Source: Lentzea flava
GTDB taxonomy: Bacteria; Actinomycetota; Actinomycetes; Mycobacteriales; Pseudonocardiaceae
DNA length: 64,000 bases
Reading direction: 5' to 3'
NCBI RefSeq assembly: GCF_014648475.1
Contig: NZ_BMRE01000001.1
Location: 434,001 to 498,000 of the forward strand
Shown here: positions 26,234-34,943 of the stretch, piece after piece
Position numbering within the stretch: position 1 is the stretch's first letter
How the letters are laid out: every line of letters begins with the position of its first letter
The notes under the pieces: model-generated
Database searches by the model: none
What the model saw: only the letters and a program-made list of their open reading frames with translations
What the model was told of the DNA's origin: nothing
Made by a program: the position numbers and the translations under genes

Positions 26234-27487
26234 TCAGGCGACTCGTCCCCTGATCACCTCGCGGGGCAGTTCCACACCGCGCTCGCCCGCCCACGTGAGC
26301 GCACGGGCCAGCGAGGACTCTCCGGTCAGTGTGGCGGCGGCCGGGGTCATCGAGCAGCGCCGCCACTGCGCGGCGTTCAGCACGAGGTAGTCGACCTCGG
26401 GCAACGACTCGATGTCCACCTCTGCCTTGGACACGTCGAGCACGCGCAGGTTCGGCAGCGGGGGCAGGTCGACGAACGGGCCCTCGACCACGAGAGCGGT
26501 CAGGGTGTCGCACGCCGGCAGCTCGACCTCGTAGCCGCTCACTTCGAGCCGTTCCAGCGGCAGGTGTGCGAGGGCGCTGAGACGAACGGACCCGCCGCGC
26601 ACGACTCTGAGCTGCCGCAACGAGGTCAGCCGGGCGAGCAGGCCGAAGTCGAGGTCGCCGGGTTCGCGGACGGTGACCGCCTGCAGGGTCTGTGGCAGCG
26701 CTTCCACCCTGGCAGGTCCGTGGTCCGCCACGTCGAAGTGTTCCTCCAGCCCCTTGGTGCCGGGGTAGGAGTCCGGCAGCGCCAGGCCCGCCACGGAAGC
26801 GGCCACGTAGGTGAGCGGTCCCTCACCCGCGAGCTGGATCACCTGGCCGACCCGTCCGCCGGGGCCGGGTGCGAGGTCGACGCACAGCGTGTCGCCCCAG
26901 TCGTTGTAGCCGATGGGCACCCACAGCGGGTGGAAGCGCACCGTACGCACGGCGTTCGGAGGTCCCGCGTAGAGCACGGGCTGTTCCCATTCCCGCGGGT
27001 CTTCCTCTTCCATCGCGATGTACATCTGCCACGTCAGGAGGATGTCGTCGGGCGAGTACAGGCAGATGTCGTCGTCGACCTTCGCGCGGCCCGCGTACAG
27101 CTCGTGCACCTCCCTGGGCAGCGACACTCCGATCGCGGCCTCCACTTCGGCCAACGACGACACCTCGTGCCTGACGGGACGCTGACGTGGCTTGAGCAAG
27201 ACGGTGTAGGAGGGCGGGAGGTAGGACGTGCCCTGGATGACGTCCCTCGTGACGAGGGCTTCGAACGTGCCGTCCGCGTCGACCCTCATCTCGAACACGG
27301 CCGGCCGGTCGAGGCCGACCTGGCGCAGGCTCCCCAGCGGCGAGAACACGTCCTGTTCGGACGGTCCGGCCGTGAGCCGGTGAGTGCTCGCGCCCCCGCT
27401 GCAGGACGCCCGCAGGGTCAGGAAGCCGAAGCCGGGTTCGACGGTGGTGATGAGTTCGTGCGCGACAGCCGCCAGCTCCGCCTGCAT
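26234..27487 (-). CDS. SMI1/KNR4-like protein with leucine-rich C-terminus
   Basis: A 417-residue cytosolic protein. Residues about 110-250 fit the SMI1/KNR4 fold (EVEAAIGVSLPREVHELYAG, later WVPIGYNDWGDTLCVDLAPG). The N-terminal 100 residues are a separate beta-rich domain (HRLTAGPSEQDVFSPLGS), and residues about 270-390 show irregular leucine-rich repeats (LTSLRQLRVVRGG, LAHLPLERLEVSG, LPNLRVLDVSK). SMI1-type proteins are frequent immunity proteins of polymorphic toxins, but there is no toxin gene next door. ATG 27487 follows AGGAG. Function unknown. Confidence 0.78.
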   Translation of the reverse strand: MQAELAAVAHELITTVEPGFGFLTLRASCSGGASTHRLTAGPSEQDVFSPLGSLRQVGLDRPAVFEMRVDADGTFEALVTRDVIQGTSYLPPSYTVLLKPRQRPVRHEVSSLAEVEAAIGVSLPREVHELYAGRAKVDDDICLYSPDDILLTWQMYIAMEEEDPREWEQPVLYAGPPNAVRTVRFHPLWVPIGYNDWGDTLCVDLAPGPGGRVGQVIQLAGEGPLTYVAASVAGLALPDSYPGTKGLEEHFDVADHGPARVEALPQTLQAVTVREPGDLDFGLLARLTSLRQLRVVRGGSVRLSALAHLPLERLEVSGYEVELPACDTLTALVVEGPFVDLPPLPNLRVLDVSKAEVDIESLPEVDYLVLNAAQWRRCSMTPAAATLTGESSLARALTWAGERGVELPREVIRGRVA

Positions 27488-27570
27488 GGTGATCTCCTGA
27501 ACTGGATCCGGGACATCACACCTTAGGCTTCATCCGACCACGGATGGGCAAGCGGTCCGGGAAGCTCGCG

Positions 27571-28215
27571 TCAGGCGACCTCTTCCAGCTCCCGGGGTTC
27601 GGTCACGGCCGCCTGCCTGCGGCGGCGCAGCACCACGACGACCCCGACGACCACCGCGAGGCCCAGCACGACCCACATCGCTCCGTTGAAGACGGACTCG
27701 ATGTACTTCGCCGAGGCGCCCGCGGCCGAGCCGATGCCGATGTGCAGCGCCGACCAGCACACCGCGCCCGCGATCGAGGCGGGCAGGAACCGGCGGTACT
27801 CCAGTTTGGACGCTCCCGCCGACGCCGGGACCAGGGTCCGCACAACGGGCATGAACCGGGCGAAGAACACCGCCCACGCCCCGCGTCGTCGCAGCAGTTC
27901 GCCTGCCTTGTCCCAGTGCTGCTGACCCACCTTGCGGACGATCTTGCTGTCGCGCAGCCGGTCGCCGAAACGGCGGCCCAGGTAGTAGCCGATGCTGTCG
28001 CCCGCCACCGCGCACACCGAGACCACCAGCCACATGACCAGGAACCGGGGCACGCTCGTGACCGTCGTCGAGGCCAGCAGCAGGGCGCTCTCCCCCGGCG
28101 CGAGGAAGCCCACGCCGAGCGTGCACTCCGCCAGCGTCAACGCACCCGTCACCGCGAGCACGGCGGGCTGCGGCAGACCGGCGAGCCCTTCGAGGGCGTC
28201 GGTCAAGAAGGCCAT
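27571..28215 (-). CDS. DedA-family membrane protein
   Basis: A 214-residue polytopic membrane protein of the DedA/VTT family, which flips undecaprenyl phosphate or phospholipids across the membrane. Signatures are GVGFLAPGESALLLAS, GDSIGYYLGRRFG and FFARFMPVVRTLVPASAG, the latter with the conserved Arg-Pro loops. The tail is basic (VVVLRRRRQAAVTEPRE). GGGGGAGAG precedes ATG 28215. Monocistronic; no neighbour points to a special role. Confidence 0.93.
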   Translation of the reverse strand: MAFLTDALEGLAGLPQPAVLAVTGALTLAECTLGVGFLAPGESALLLASTTVTSVPRFLVMWLVVSVCAVAGDSIGYYLGRRFGDRLRDSKIVRKVGQQHWDKAGELLRRRGAWAVFFARFMPVVRTLVPASAGASKLEYRRFLPASIAGAVCWSALHIGIGSAAGASAKYIESVFNGAMWVVLGLAVVVGVVVVLRRRRQAAVTEPRELEEVA

Positions 28216-28402
28216 GGTGCTCTCCCCCAGCAGAAAGTGAACTCGGCGCTGGACGCCGTCCTGCCGAACAGTTCACCGGAACGGTCGTAGCTCGCACATC
28301 GGACCGTGGTCTGAACCGGAGGTACACCTTGGGGGTAAGGGGAACCCCGACTGGCCGGTGCCGACCCCGCCAGGTAGCTGGTCGTTCCGGACGGTCGGCC
28401 GA

Positions 28403-29776
28403 TCAGGACTGTCCGGCGCGCACAACGGGTTTCCGCTCCTGACGCGGCCAGCGCTCGTGGTGGTCGTCGATGCGGAACTCGTGCGCGTGCCGGTACACAC
28501 CGCCCGCGAGCACGGCACCGTGCAGGTGGTCGTGCCCGGCGTCGAGGTCGCAGTGCTCGTGTTCGACGACGGCGGGGTCGTGCCGCGGCCACAGCCGAAG
28601 CGCCGCCACCGCGCCCACTGCGGTGATCACGCCGAGCACCAGGAACGCCGTTGTCATGGAGGCCGCGCTCGCAACCCAGCCCGCCAGCGGATAACAGAGC
28701 AGCCAGCAGGCGTGCGACAGCGCGAAGTCGGCGGCGAAGAGGGCCGGTCGGTCTTCCGAGTGCGCGGACCGGCGCAGCAATCGGGCGCCGGGCGTCAGTG
28801 CGAGGGAGCAGCCTGCGCCGATCAAGGTCCACAGCGCCAGCAGCGCGGGCCAGTGCCGGCCGTCGGGCAGAGCGGCGAACGCGGCGCCGGCGAGCAGTGC
28901 AGTGAACAGCGCCACCACGGCGGGCAGCACCACGGACCGGTCGGTGACGCGGTCGAGCAGCTTGGGCAGCACCAGGGCGGCGGCCAGCGAGCCGATGCCG
29001 TTGAACGCCAGCGCCACCGCGACGTCGGTGGCGCCGCGGTCGAGCACGTCGCGCACGTAGGCGACGGTGTTCACCAGCACCATCGAACCCGCGGCCGCGG
29101 CGGCGAGGTGCACGGCCAGCAGGCCGCGCAGCCTGGGCGTGGCCAGGTAGATCCGGATGCCCCTGGTGGTCGCGGCGTACAGACTTCCCTTGCGGCGCAC
29201 CGGTTTGGGGCGTGGCACGACGGTCGAGACCACGAGCAGGGCGGACGCGGCGAAGCCGATCGCGGTGCCGAGGAACAGGTTGTTGAAGCTCATGAGCATC
29301 AACAGGGCCGCGGCCAGCGACGGGCTCAGCAGGCCTTCGAGGTCGTAGGCCATCCGCGAGAGCGTCACCGCGCGGGTGTACTCGCGTTCGTCGGGCAGCA
29401 CGTCCGGGATGGTGGCCTGGAAGATCGGGGTGAACGCCGCGGACGCCGCCTGCAGCAGGAAGATCAGCACGTAGACCTGCCACACCTGGTCGACCCACGG
29501 CAACGCCACCGCCACCCCGGCGCGCACGAGGTCCAGCGCCACCAGGACGGCTCGTCGCGGCAAGGCGCCGAGCAGGGCGGCCGCGATCGGCGCCACGCCG
29601 ACGTACGCCACCATCTTGATCGCGAGGGCCGTGCCGAGCACCGCGCTCGCGTGCGCTCCGGCGAGGTCGTAGGCCAGCAGCCCCAGCGCGACGGTCGCCA
29701 GACCGGTGCCCGTCAGGGCCACGACGTGTGCGCCGAACAGGTGGCGATACGTGCGGTTGCGCAGAACGGCGAGCAT
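28403..29776 (-). CDS. MFS exporter with His-rich C-terminal tail
   Basis: A 457-residue major facilitator with 12 predicted membrane helices. ATG 29776 (MLAVLRNRTYRHLF) is preferred to GTG 29785. After the last helix a soluble tail of about 45 residues carries nine histidines and one cysteine (VVEHEHCDLDAGHDHLHG, VYRHAHEF, DDHHERW), a probable metal-binding element. The divergent gene is a KmtR/NmtR-like ArsR metal sensor, so export of Ni, Co or a related metal is inferred. Start codons of the two genes are only 20 bp apart. TM-tail His-rich exporters under ArsR sensors are known in mycobacteria, but their transporter is usually a P-type or CDF protein. Confidence 0.86.
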   Translation of the reverse strand: MLAVLRNRTYRHLFGAHVVALTGTGLATVALGLLAYDLAGAHASAVLGTALAIKMVAYVGVAPIAAALLGALPRRAVLVALDLVRAGVAVALPWVDQVWQVYVLIFLLQAASAAFTPIFQATIPDVLPDEREYTRAVTLSRMAYDLEGLLSPSLAAALLMLMSFNNLFLGTAIGFAASALLVVSTVVPRPKPVRRKGSLYAATTRGIRIYLATPRLRGLLAVHLAAAAAGSMVLVNTVAYVRDVLDRGATDVAVALAFNGIGSLAAALVLPKLLDRVTDRSVVLPAVVALFTALLAGAAFAALPDGRHWPALLALWTLIGAGCSLALTPGARLLRRSAHSEDRPALFAADFALSHACWLLCYPLAGWVASAASMTTAFLVLGVITAVGAVAALRLWPRHDPAVVEHEHCDLDAGHDHLHGAVLAGGVYRHAHEFRIDDHHERWPRQERKPVVRAGQS

Positions 29777-29781
29777 GCGTG

Positions 29782-29794
29782 GCACTATATGTGC
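29782..29794. promoter_or_regulatory. Candidate metal-sensor operator
   Basis: GCAC-TATAT-GTGC lies within the 20-bp divergent gap between the exporter and the ArsR gene. TATAT may double as a -10 region. Confidence 0.45.
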
Positions 29795-29796
29795 TC

Positions 29797-30153
29797 ATGT
29801 ACGCACGCGACGACGTTGCAACAACGGATCAATGGCAACAGCTACCTTCTGGCGCGCACGTCGAGGCGGCTGTCGACGGGTTCCGGATGCTCGCCGACCC
29901 GACGCGTTTCCGCATGTTGTGGCTGCTGTGCGGCGCCGAGTACGACGTGACGACCCTGGCCGCGGAGGTCGGCATCGCGCGGCCGGCGGTGTCGCAGCAC
30001 CTCGCCAAACTGCGGCTGACCGGACTGGTCACCGTGCGCCGGGAAGGCCGGCGCGCACTCCACGAAGCGCGGGGCGGGCACGTGCGACGGCTGCTCTTCG
30101 AGGCCGTCAACGCCGCCGACCACCACCTGACCGGCAAACCCGACCACGACTGA
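29797..30153 (+). CDS. ArsR/SmtB-type metal sensor, KmtR/NmtR-like
   Basis: A 118-residue winged helix. The region AAVDGFRMLADPTRFRMLW, LAAEVGIARPAVSQHLAKLR and TVRREGRRALHEARGGHVRRLL is close to mycobacterial KmtR; the C-terminal helix ends NAADHHLTGKPDHD, with His pairs that form the alpha-5 Ni/Co site in that group. Translation from ATG 29797 would be leaderless or nearly so because no Shine-Dalgarno precedes it and the divergent start is 20 bp away. It likely represses the exporter and itself in the absence of metal. Confidence 0.9.
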   Translation: MYARDDVATTDQWQQLPSGAHVEAAVDGFRMLADPTRFRMLWLLCGAEYDVTTLAAEVGIARPAVSQHLAKLRLTGLVTVRREGRRALHEARGGHVRRLLFEAVNAADHHLTGKPDHD

Positions 30154-30296
30154 CGCTGCCGGACATCCGCACCGACCGTGACATACCGGCGATCTGCGGC
30201 ACATCAACGACATTCCGTCTGTAGTGGACAGTGCGAATGCGCTCGCTGATGTACCTATGAGGTGAGGAACACCGTCACATCTGGAGGAAGCGAGCC

Positions 30297-30560
30297 ATGG
30301 CCAACCTCGGCGCCACCGAACTGCTGATCATCGGCGTGGTGATCCTGCTGTTGTTCGGCAGCAAGAAACTGCCCGAGATGGCCCGATCGCTGGGACGGTC
30401 CGCCAAGATCCTCAAGGCGGAGACCACGGGACTGCGACACGAGGAAACGCCCGCCGCGACCACGGCCGACACCTCGCAGATCGCGCGGCTTCAGCAGCAG
30501 GTCGACGAGTTGCAGCAACAGCTCAACGCCGCTCAGCAGGCGGCCAAGCCCACCAGCTAG
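30297..30560 (+). CDS. tatA: Twin-arginine translocase subunit TatA
   Basis: An 87-residue protein with one N-terminal membrane helix (LGATELLIIGVVILLLFGSKK) followed by the amphipathic LPEMARSLGRSAKILKAE. The tail is a glutamine-rich coiled coil (ARLQQQVDELQQQLNAA). Forms the protein-conducting element of the Tat pathway for folded proteins. GGAGG lies 9 nt upstream. tatC is not adjacent. The DyP peroxidase at 43020 has a Tat signal and is a candidate client. The 3' end overlaps the convergent DUF3040 gene by 4 bp. Confidence 0.95.
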   Translation: MANLGATELLIIGVVILLLFGSKKLPEMARSLGRSAKILKAETTGLRHEETPAATTADTSQIARLQQQVDELQQQLNAAQQAAKPTS

Positions 30561-30844
30561 CCGCGGTACCCCCGCCAGGCCGAGAACACCAGGCGCCCGA
30601 ACACGCCCGCGCACAGCACAGCGCCCAGCACGACCAGCGGGGCCGACGACCACGTCACGCCGCTGATCATGGCCAGCAGACCGAGGAGGTAGACGCCGAA
30701 CACGGCGAGCACGCGCACGGTCCGGCTGGGCAGGAACACCAGCGCGGAAGGCCTGGTCAGCTTGGCGGCGAGCTTCGGGTCCTCGTCGGCCAAGCGCTGC
30801 TCGATCTCGGCCAGCTCACGCTTCTCATGGTCTGCCAGCGCCAT
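30557..30844 (-). CDS. DUF3040 membrane protein
   Basis: A 95-residue protein starting at ATG 30844 (MALADHEKRELAEIEQRLAD), the DUF3040 signature, followed by two hydrophobic helices (VRVLAVFGVYLLGLLAMIS and LVVLGAVLCAGVFGRLVF). DUF3040 proteins are actinobacterial, about 90-130 residues, with unknown function. The preceding upstream codons (from 30880) are not needed. Confidence 0.9.
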   Translation of the reverse strand: MALADHEKRELAEIEQRLADEDPKLAAKLTRPSALVFLPSRTVRVLAVFGVYLLGLLAMISGVTWSSAPLVVLGAVLCAGVFGRLVFSAWRGYRG

Positions 30845-30886
30845 ACCGGGCCTCCTGGTCTGCCGTGCTCCGTTCACCATCGCACC

Positions 30887-30919
30887 TGTTCCCGCGCCCT
30901 GCCAAGGGGCGCGGGAACA
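30887..30919 (-). terminator. Intrinsic-type hairpin after the Spo0M-like gene
   Basis: TGTTCCCGCGCCC (30887-30899) and GGGCGCGGGAACA (30907-30919) form a perfect 13-bp stem with a 7-nt loop, 14 bp beyond the stop at 30934. Confidence 0.78.
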
Positions 30920-30933
30920 CCGAAGCGGTCAGA

Positions 30934-31905
30934 TCACTCCTCGCCGAAGGCGAAGTCTCCGCCGTCGTCGGAGAAGACCTCTTCCACGACCTCGCCGAGC
31001 ACCATGCCGCCGACCACGCCCGCCGCGCCCGCGGCGATCATGCCGCCCATGCCCGGACCGCGGTGGTGACCGTGGTGCCCGTGGTATCCGTGCTGGTCGT
31101 AGCCGTGGTGGCCGCCGAACGCCGGGTTCGCGTGGCCGCGCTGGGCGACCTGCGCGAGCCAGCCGTTGATGGCCGACGCCCAGTCGGTGGCCGGCGCCTC
31201 CTGGTGCGGCACGCGGAAGTGACCGAACGCGTCACCGCCTGCGGAGAACATGCCGCCGCGCTTGTCGGCCTCGAGGATCACGTAGAGCTCGTGCGGGTTC
31301 GCCACGAAGGTCAGCTCGACCTGGCTCACCGCGCCGGCGAACTGCGCGGGCGGGAAGAACTCGATCTCCTGGTAGAAACCGAGCTCCTGCGGCACGCCGT
31401 GCAGGCGCCCTGCCTCGACGTCCGCGCTGCGGAACGAGAAGCCGAGCTGGCCGAACGCGTTCAGCACCGCGTCCTGCGACGGCAGCGGGTGCACCAGGAC
31501 CGGGTCGAGGTCGCCCTTGTCGGGGGCGCCCGCGATCACGAGCTCCGTCCGCACGCCCACGGTCATGCCGGGAAGCTGCGCGCCGCCGACGGCGGTGATC
31601 GGCGTCTCCCACGGGATCGGCAGCTGGAACGGGATCGCGAGCAGCTGGCCCGCCGGAACCCGCACACCCTGCTGCACGACCAGGCGGAAGAACTCCGAGA
31701 CACCGCCGTACTCGTGGTCGCCGTGCTCGACCTCCACCCGCGTCACCAGCGACAGCACGACCTGACCGATCTCAGCGTCCGCGGTGCCGCCCTGGATGCG
31801 CACCTGGCCGGTGATCACCTGGCCGGGTGTCGCGTGCGGCGAGTCCAGCACGGTGTCGACGGACGGTCCGCCGACGCCGAACGCGCTGAGCATCCGCTTG
31901 AACAA
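30934..31905 (-). CDS. Spo0M-like sporulation-control protein
   Basis: A 323-residue protein starting at TTG 31905, preceded by AGGAGGAG; the much longer upstream frame is not coding. The arrestin-like Spo0M core (SVDTVLDSPHATPGQVITGQ, FFRLVVQQGVRVPAGQ, IPFQLPIPWETPIT, AGAPDKGDLDPVLVHPLPSQ) spans about residues 5-240. The rest is an unusual tail with nine His and many Gly (HHGYDQHGYHGHHGHH) and a final acidic helix (VLGEVVEEVFSDDGG). Spo0M proteins affect the cell envelope and development in Bacillus and Streptomyces. It precedes two CNNM genes by 26 bp. Confidence 0.87.
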   Translation of the reverse strand: MFKRMLSAFGVGGPSVDTVLDSPHATPGQVITGQVRIQGGTADAEIGQVVLSLVTRVEVEHGDHEYGGVSEFFRLVVQQGVRVPAGQLLAIPFQLPIPWETPITAVGGAQLPGMTVGVRTELVIAGAPDKGDLDPVLVHPLPSQDAVLNAFGQLGFSFRSADVEAGRLHGVPQELGFYQEIEFFPPAQFAGAVSQVELTFVANPHELYVILEADKRGGMFSAGGDAFGHFRVPHQEAPATDWASAINGWLAQVAQRGHANPAFGGHHGYDQHGYHGHHGHHRGPGMGGMIAAGAAGVVGGMVLGEVVEEVFSDDGGDFAFGEE

Positions 31906-31931
31906 GTCTCCTCCTGTGGGGACTGGGTGAG

Positions 31932-32984
31932 TTAGTTCTGGCGCACCGCAACGCGCGGTGCGTCGGTCTCGTCGTCGAAGTCGCCGATCAGCTCTTCGAG
32001 CAGGTCTTCCAGTGCCGCGATGCCGATCACGCGGTCGCCGTCGGACACGAGCGCGAGCTGCGCCCGGTCCGTTCTCATCGCGGTGACGGCGGCGGCGACC
32101 GGCATCGAAGCGGACAACGTCAGCACGGGGCCCATGAGTTCCCGGGCCGTCGGGTCGTTGCCCGCGGCGGTGGCCCGCATCGCTTCCCGGATGTGCACCA
32201 GGCCGACGAACTCGCCGCGCAGGTTCGTGACCGGGAACCGCGAACGTCCACAGTGGAGGCTGCGGCGCTCGATCGCGCGAGCCGTGGTGTGCTCGGTGAC
32301 CGTCGACGTCGCCGCGATCGGCACCATGACCTCGCGCACCGTGGTCTTCTGCACCTGGAGCATGCGGGTCAGCAGCCGTTGCTGCGCCTCGGGGATGAGC
32401 CCGTGCTCGCCGGACTGGCGCACCAGCATGCGCAGGTCGTCCGGCCGGTGCGCCTGCGCCAGCTCGTCCTGCGGCTCGACCTTCACCAGGCGCAGCAGGC
32501 CGTTCGTCGTCGAGTTCAGGCCGCTCAGGATCCAGCGGACCGAGTGCGCGAACGCCCGGAACGGCAACGCCAGCAACAGCGCCGAGCGTTCGGGGTACGA
32601 GATGGCCCACGACTTCGGCGCCATCTCACCGACCACCATGTGCAGGAACACCACCAGCACGAGGCTGATCGTGAACGCGATGCCGTACGACACCGCGCCG
32701 GGCAGGCCGATCAGCTGCAGCAGCGGCTCGAACAGGTCAGCCACAGCGGGCTTGGCCAGCGCACCGAGCCCCAGCGTGCACAGGGTGATGCCGAGCTGAG
32801 CACCCGCGAGCATCAACGACAGCTCGCGCACACCGGCGACGGCGGCACGCGCTGCCCGTGAGCGCTCGGCCTCCTGTTCCAGACGGTGCCGCTTGGCCGC
32901 GATCAACGCGAACTCGGCGGCGACGAAGAAGGCGTTGAGCGTTAACAGGACCAGGGAGATCCCGAGAGCCGTTCCGATGCTCAT
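31932..32984 (-). CDS. CNNM/CorC-type membrane protein with CBS pair (second copy)
   Basis: A 350-residue protein: N-terminal CNNM domain of three to four membrane helices (LLTLNAFFVAAEFALIAAKR, SLMLAGAQLGITLCTLGLGA, LVVFLHMVVGEMAPKSWAIS) and two CBS motifs (REVMVPIAATSTVTEH and RFPVTNLRGEFVGLVHIREA). The family transports or senses Mg2+/Co2+ and is often annotated hemolysin-like. The ATG overlaps the stop of the other CNNM gene (ATGA). This copy lacks the C-terminal CorC transporter-associated domain that the upstream copy has, so the two probably form a heterodimer. Confidence 0.92.
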   Translation of the reverse strand: MSIGTALGISLVLLTLNAFFVAAEFALIAAKRHRLEQEAERSRAARAAVAGVRELSLMLAGAQLGITLCTLGLGALAKPAVADLFEPLLQLIGLPGAVSYGIAFTISLVLVVFLHMVVGEMAPKSWAISYPERSALLLALPFRAFAHSVRWILSGLNSTTNGLLRLVKVEPQDELAQAHRPDDLRMLVRQSGEHGLIPEAQQRLLTRMLQVQKTTVREVMVPIAATSTVTEHTTARAIERRSLHCGRSRFPVTNLRGEFVGLVHIREAMRATAAGNDPTARELMGPVLTLSASMPVAAAVTAMRTDRAQLALVSDGDRVIGIAALEDLLEELIGDFDDETDAPRVAVRQN

Positions 32985-34279
32985 CGAGCCCCCTCCCGCA
33001 CCCGCGCGGTCAGCACCACGGTGTCCGGGACGTTGCGCGTCACGGCGCTGACGAACAGCGTGACGTCACCCACCTCGATCTCGTCGCCCACTTCGGCGGT
33101 CCGGCCGAGCTGGTGCAGCACGAGGCCGGACACCGTGTCGTACGCGTCGTCCTGCGGCAGCGCGATGCCGGTCGCGTCCTCGATCTCGTCGAGCCGCATC
33201 CGGCCGGGCACCTGCCACCTGGTGTCGTCGACGCGTTCGATCGCGTCCTCGACCGGGTCGTCCTCGTCGTGGATCTCGCCGACCAGCTCCTCCGCCAGGT
33301 CCTCCAGCGAGACGATCCCGGCGAACCCGCCGAACTCGTCCAGCACGCACGCCAGCTGGCGGCGCTCGGTCCGCAACCGTTCCAGCACAGCGGGAAGCGG
33401 CAACGTCGCGGGCACGACGAGCGCGGACGACGCGATGGCCCCGATCGGCGTGACCGGGCGCTGCTCCGGCGTGAGGGTCAGCACCTCGGCCAGGCCCACC
33501 ACGCCCCGGATGTCGTCGACGTCCTCGCCCACGACGGGGAACCGGGAGTGGCCGGTGTCGAGGAGCTCCACCACACGCGACGCAGGCTCGTCGAACCGCA
33601 CGGAGTGCACGTTCACGCGCGGCGTCATGGCCTGCTCGGCCACGAGCTCGCGGAAGTCCAGGCCGCGGTCGAGCAGCTGGGCCAGCTCCGGGTCCAGGTG
33701 ACCCTGCTCCCCCGCGTCGCCCACGATCTGCTTGAGGTCCTCCGGCGTCGCGCCCTGCGGAAGTTCCTCCACCGGTTCGATCCCGATGGCGCGCAACAGC
33801 TTGTTGGCGGTGGCGTCGAACAGGCGGATCACCGGACCGGCGATCTTGAGGTAGACCAGCGTCGACGAGCTCAGCCACTTCGCCAGCGGCTCGGGCCTGG
33901 CGATCGCGAGGTTCTTCGGCAGCAGCTCACCCAGCACCATCTGCACGACGGTCGCGAAGATCAGCGCCACCGCCATCGCGAGCGGCACCCCGAACGACGC
34001 GGGCAACCCGAGCAGGGTCGCGAGCCCCGTGCCGAGCAGCGGTTCGGCCACGTATCCGACGAGCAGCGCGGTGACCGTGATGCCGAACTGCGCACCGGAG
34101 AGCATGAACGACAGCTTCTGCGTCACGCGCAGCGCGCGCTCGGCGGCTTTGTCGCCGGCCTCGGCCATCTGCCGCAGACGGCCTCGGTCGACCGCCATGT
34201 AGGCGAACTCCTGGGCCACGAAGTAGCCGGTGGCGGCGGTCAGAGCCACGATCGCCACCAGGCCGGAAAGGATCAACAT
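32981..34279 (-). CDS. CNNM/CorC-type membrane protein with CBS pair and CorC domain (first copy)
   Basis: A 432-residue member of the same family with complete architecture: CNNM helices (VALTAATGYFVAQEFAYMAV, SFMLSGAQFGITVTALLVGY, VVQMVLGELLPKNLAIARPE), CBS pair (MTPRVNVHSVRFDEPASRV, FAGIVSLEDLAEELVGEI) and C-terminal CorC_HlyC domain (GRMRLDEIEDATGIALPQDD). A MerR regulator is divergently transcribed. Paired CNNM genes in this order are common in actinobacteria. Confidence 0.93.
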   Translation of the reverse strand: MLILSGLVAIVALTAATGYFVAQEFAYMAVDRGRLRQMAEAGDKAAERALRVTQKLSFMLSGAQFGITVTALLVGYVAEPLLGTGLATLLGLPASFGVPLAMAVALIFATVVQMVLGELLPKNLAIARPEPLAKWLSSSTLVYLKIAGPVIRLFDATANKLLRAIGIEPVEELPQGATPEDLKQIVGDAGEQGHLDPELAQLLDRGLDFRELVAEQAMTPRVNVHSVRFDEPASRVVELLDTGHSRFPVVGEDVDDIRGVVGLAEVLTLTPEQRPVTPIGAIASSALVVPATLPLPAVLERLRTERRQLACVLDEFGGFAGIVSLEDLAEELVGEIHDEDDPVEDAIERVDDTRWQVPGRMRLDEIEDATGIALPQDDAYDTVSGLVLHQLGRTAEVGDEIEVGDVTLFVSAVTRNVPDTVVLTARVREGAR

Positions 34280-34411
34280 GCCGCACCCGCGGCACTCGCA
34301 ACGTTCAGCCGGGCTCGCCCCGGCCCACTACTGCAGCCGTCAATGTCGGCTTGGTCAGGCATGAGGCAACAGTAGCACGTAGCACTGTATGGTTTTCCCG
34401 AGGAGGTGCAC

Positions 34412-34810
34412 GTGGGCGAAGCGTTGCTCAAGATCGGCGAACTGGCCGCGCGGGCCGGCGTCAGCATCCGCACCGTCGACTACTACACGTCGCTGGGGCT
34501 GATCAGCCCGGCGCAGCGCACCGCGTCGAACTACCGTCTCTACTCCCCCGCCGACGTGGACCGGATCCACCTCGTACAACGTCTGGAAGTCCACGGAGTT
34601 CCCCTGGACGAGATCTCCACGGCGCTGACGGCCCGGCAGGCCGACGTCACGGCGATCCTCGACCGCATCGACGCCGACCTGCAGACGCTGCAGACCGCGG
34701 CGGACGGCGCCGCTCCCGAGATGCAGGGCCTGCTCGCCGTGATCGCGACGAGGGTGCACTCGCTGATCACGATCGCCCTGCAGATTTCGCCGGACACGAT
34801 GCTCCCGTAG
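34412..34810 (+). CDS. MerR-family regulator
   Basis: A 132-residue regulator starting at GTG 34412, five bases after a perfect AGGAGG; GTG 34406 is within that Shine-Dalgarno. The HTH (LKIGELAARAGVSIRTVDYY), wing (LISPAQRTASNYRLYSPADV) and coiled-coil dimer helix (DVTAILDRIDADLQTLQTAA) are all present, but no metal-binding cysteines follow, so a small organic ligand or none is more likely. Tandem GTAGCAC repeats at 34372-34385 sit in its promoter. Confidence 0.92.
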   Translation: MGEALLKIGELAARAGVSIRTVDYYTSLGLISPAQRTASNYRLYSPADVDRIHLVQRLEVHGVPLDEISTALTARQADVTAILDRIDADLQTLQTAADGAAPEMQGLLAVIATRVHSLITIALQISPDTMLP

Positions 34811-34831
34811 CGCCCTGCAGCCGACAGGGCG
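34811..34831 (+). terminator. Hairpin after the MerR gene
   Basis: CGCCCTG (34811-34817) and CAGGGCG (34825-34831) form a 7-bp stem with a 7-nt loop, directly after the stop. Confidence 0.55.
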
Positions 34832-34943
34832 GCTTCGATCGCCGAGAGCAGCACACGGCGTGTTACGGCCCGGCGCGGTGCGGCGACTTCATGGGTGAGG
34901 ACTGCGATCGAGCGTCGTCGATCACCTGTGAACGGAGCGGCAG

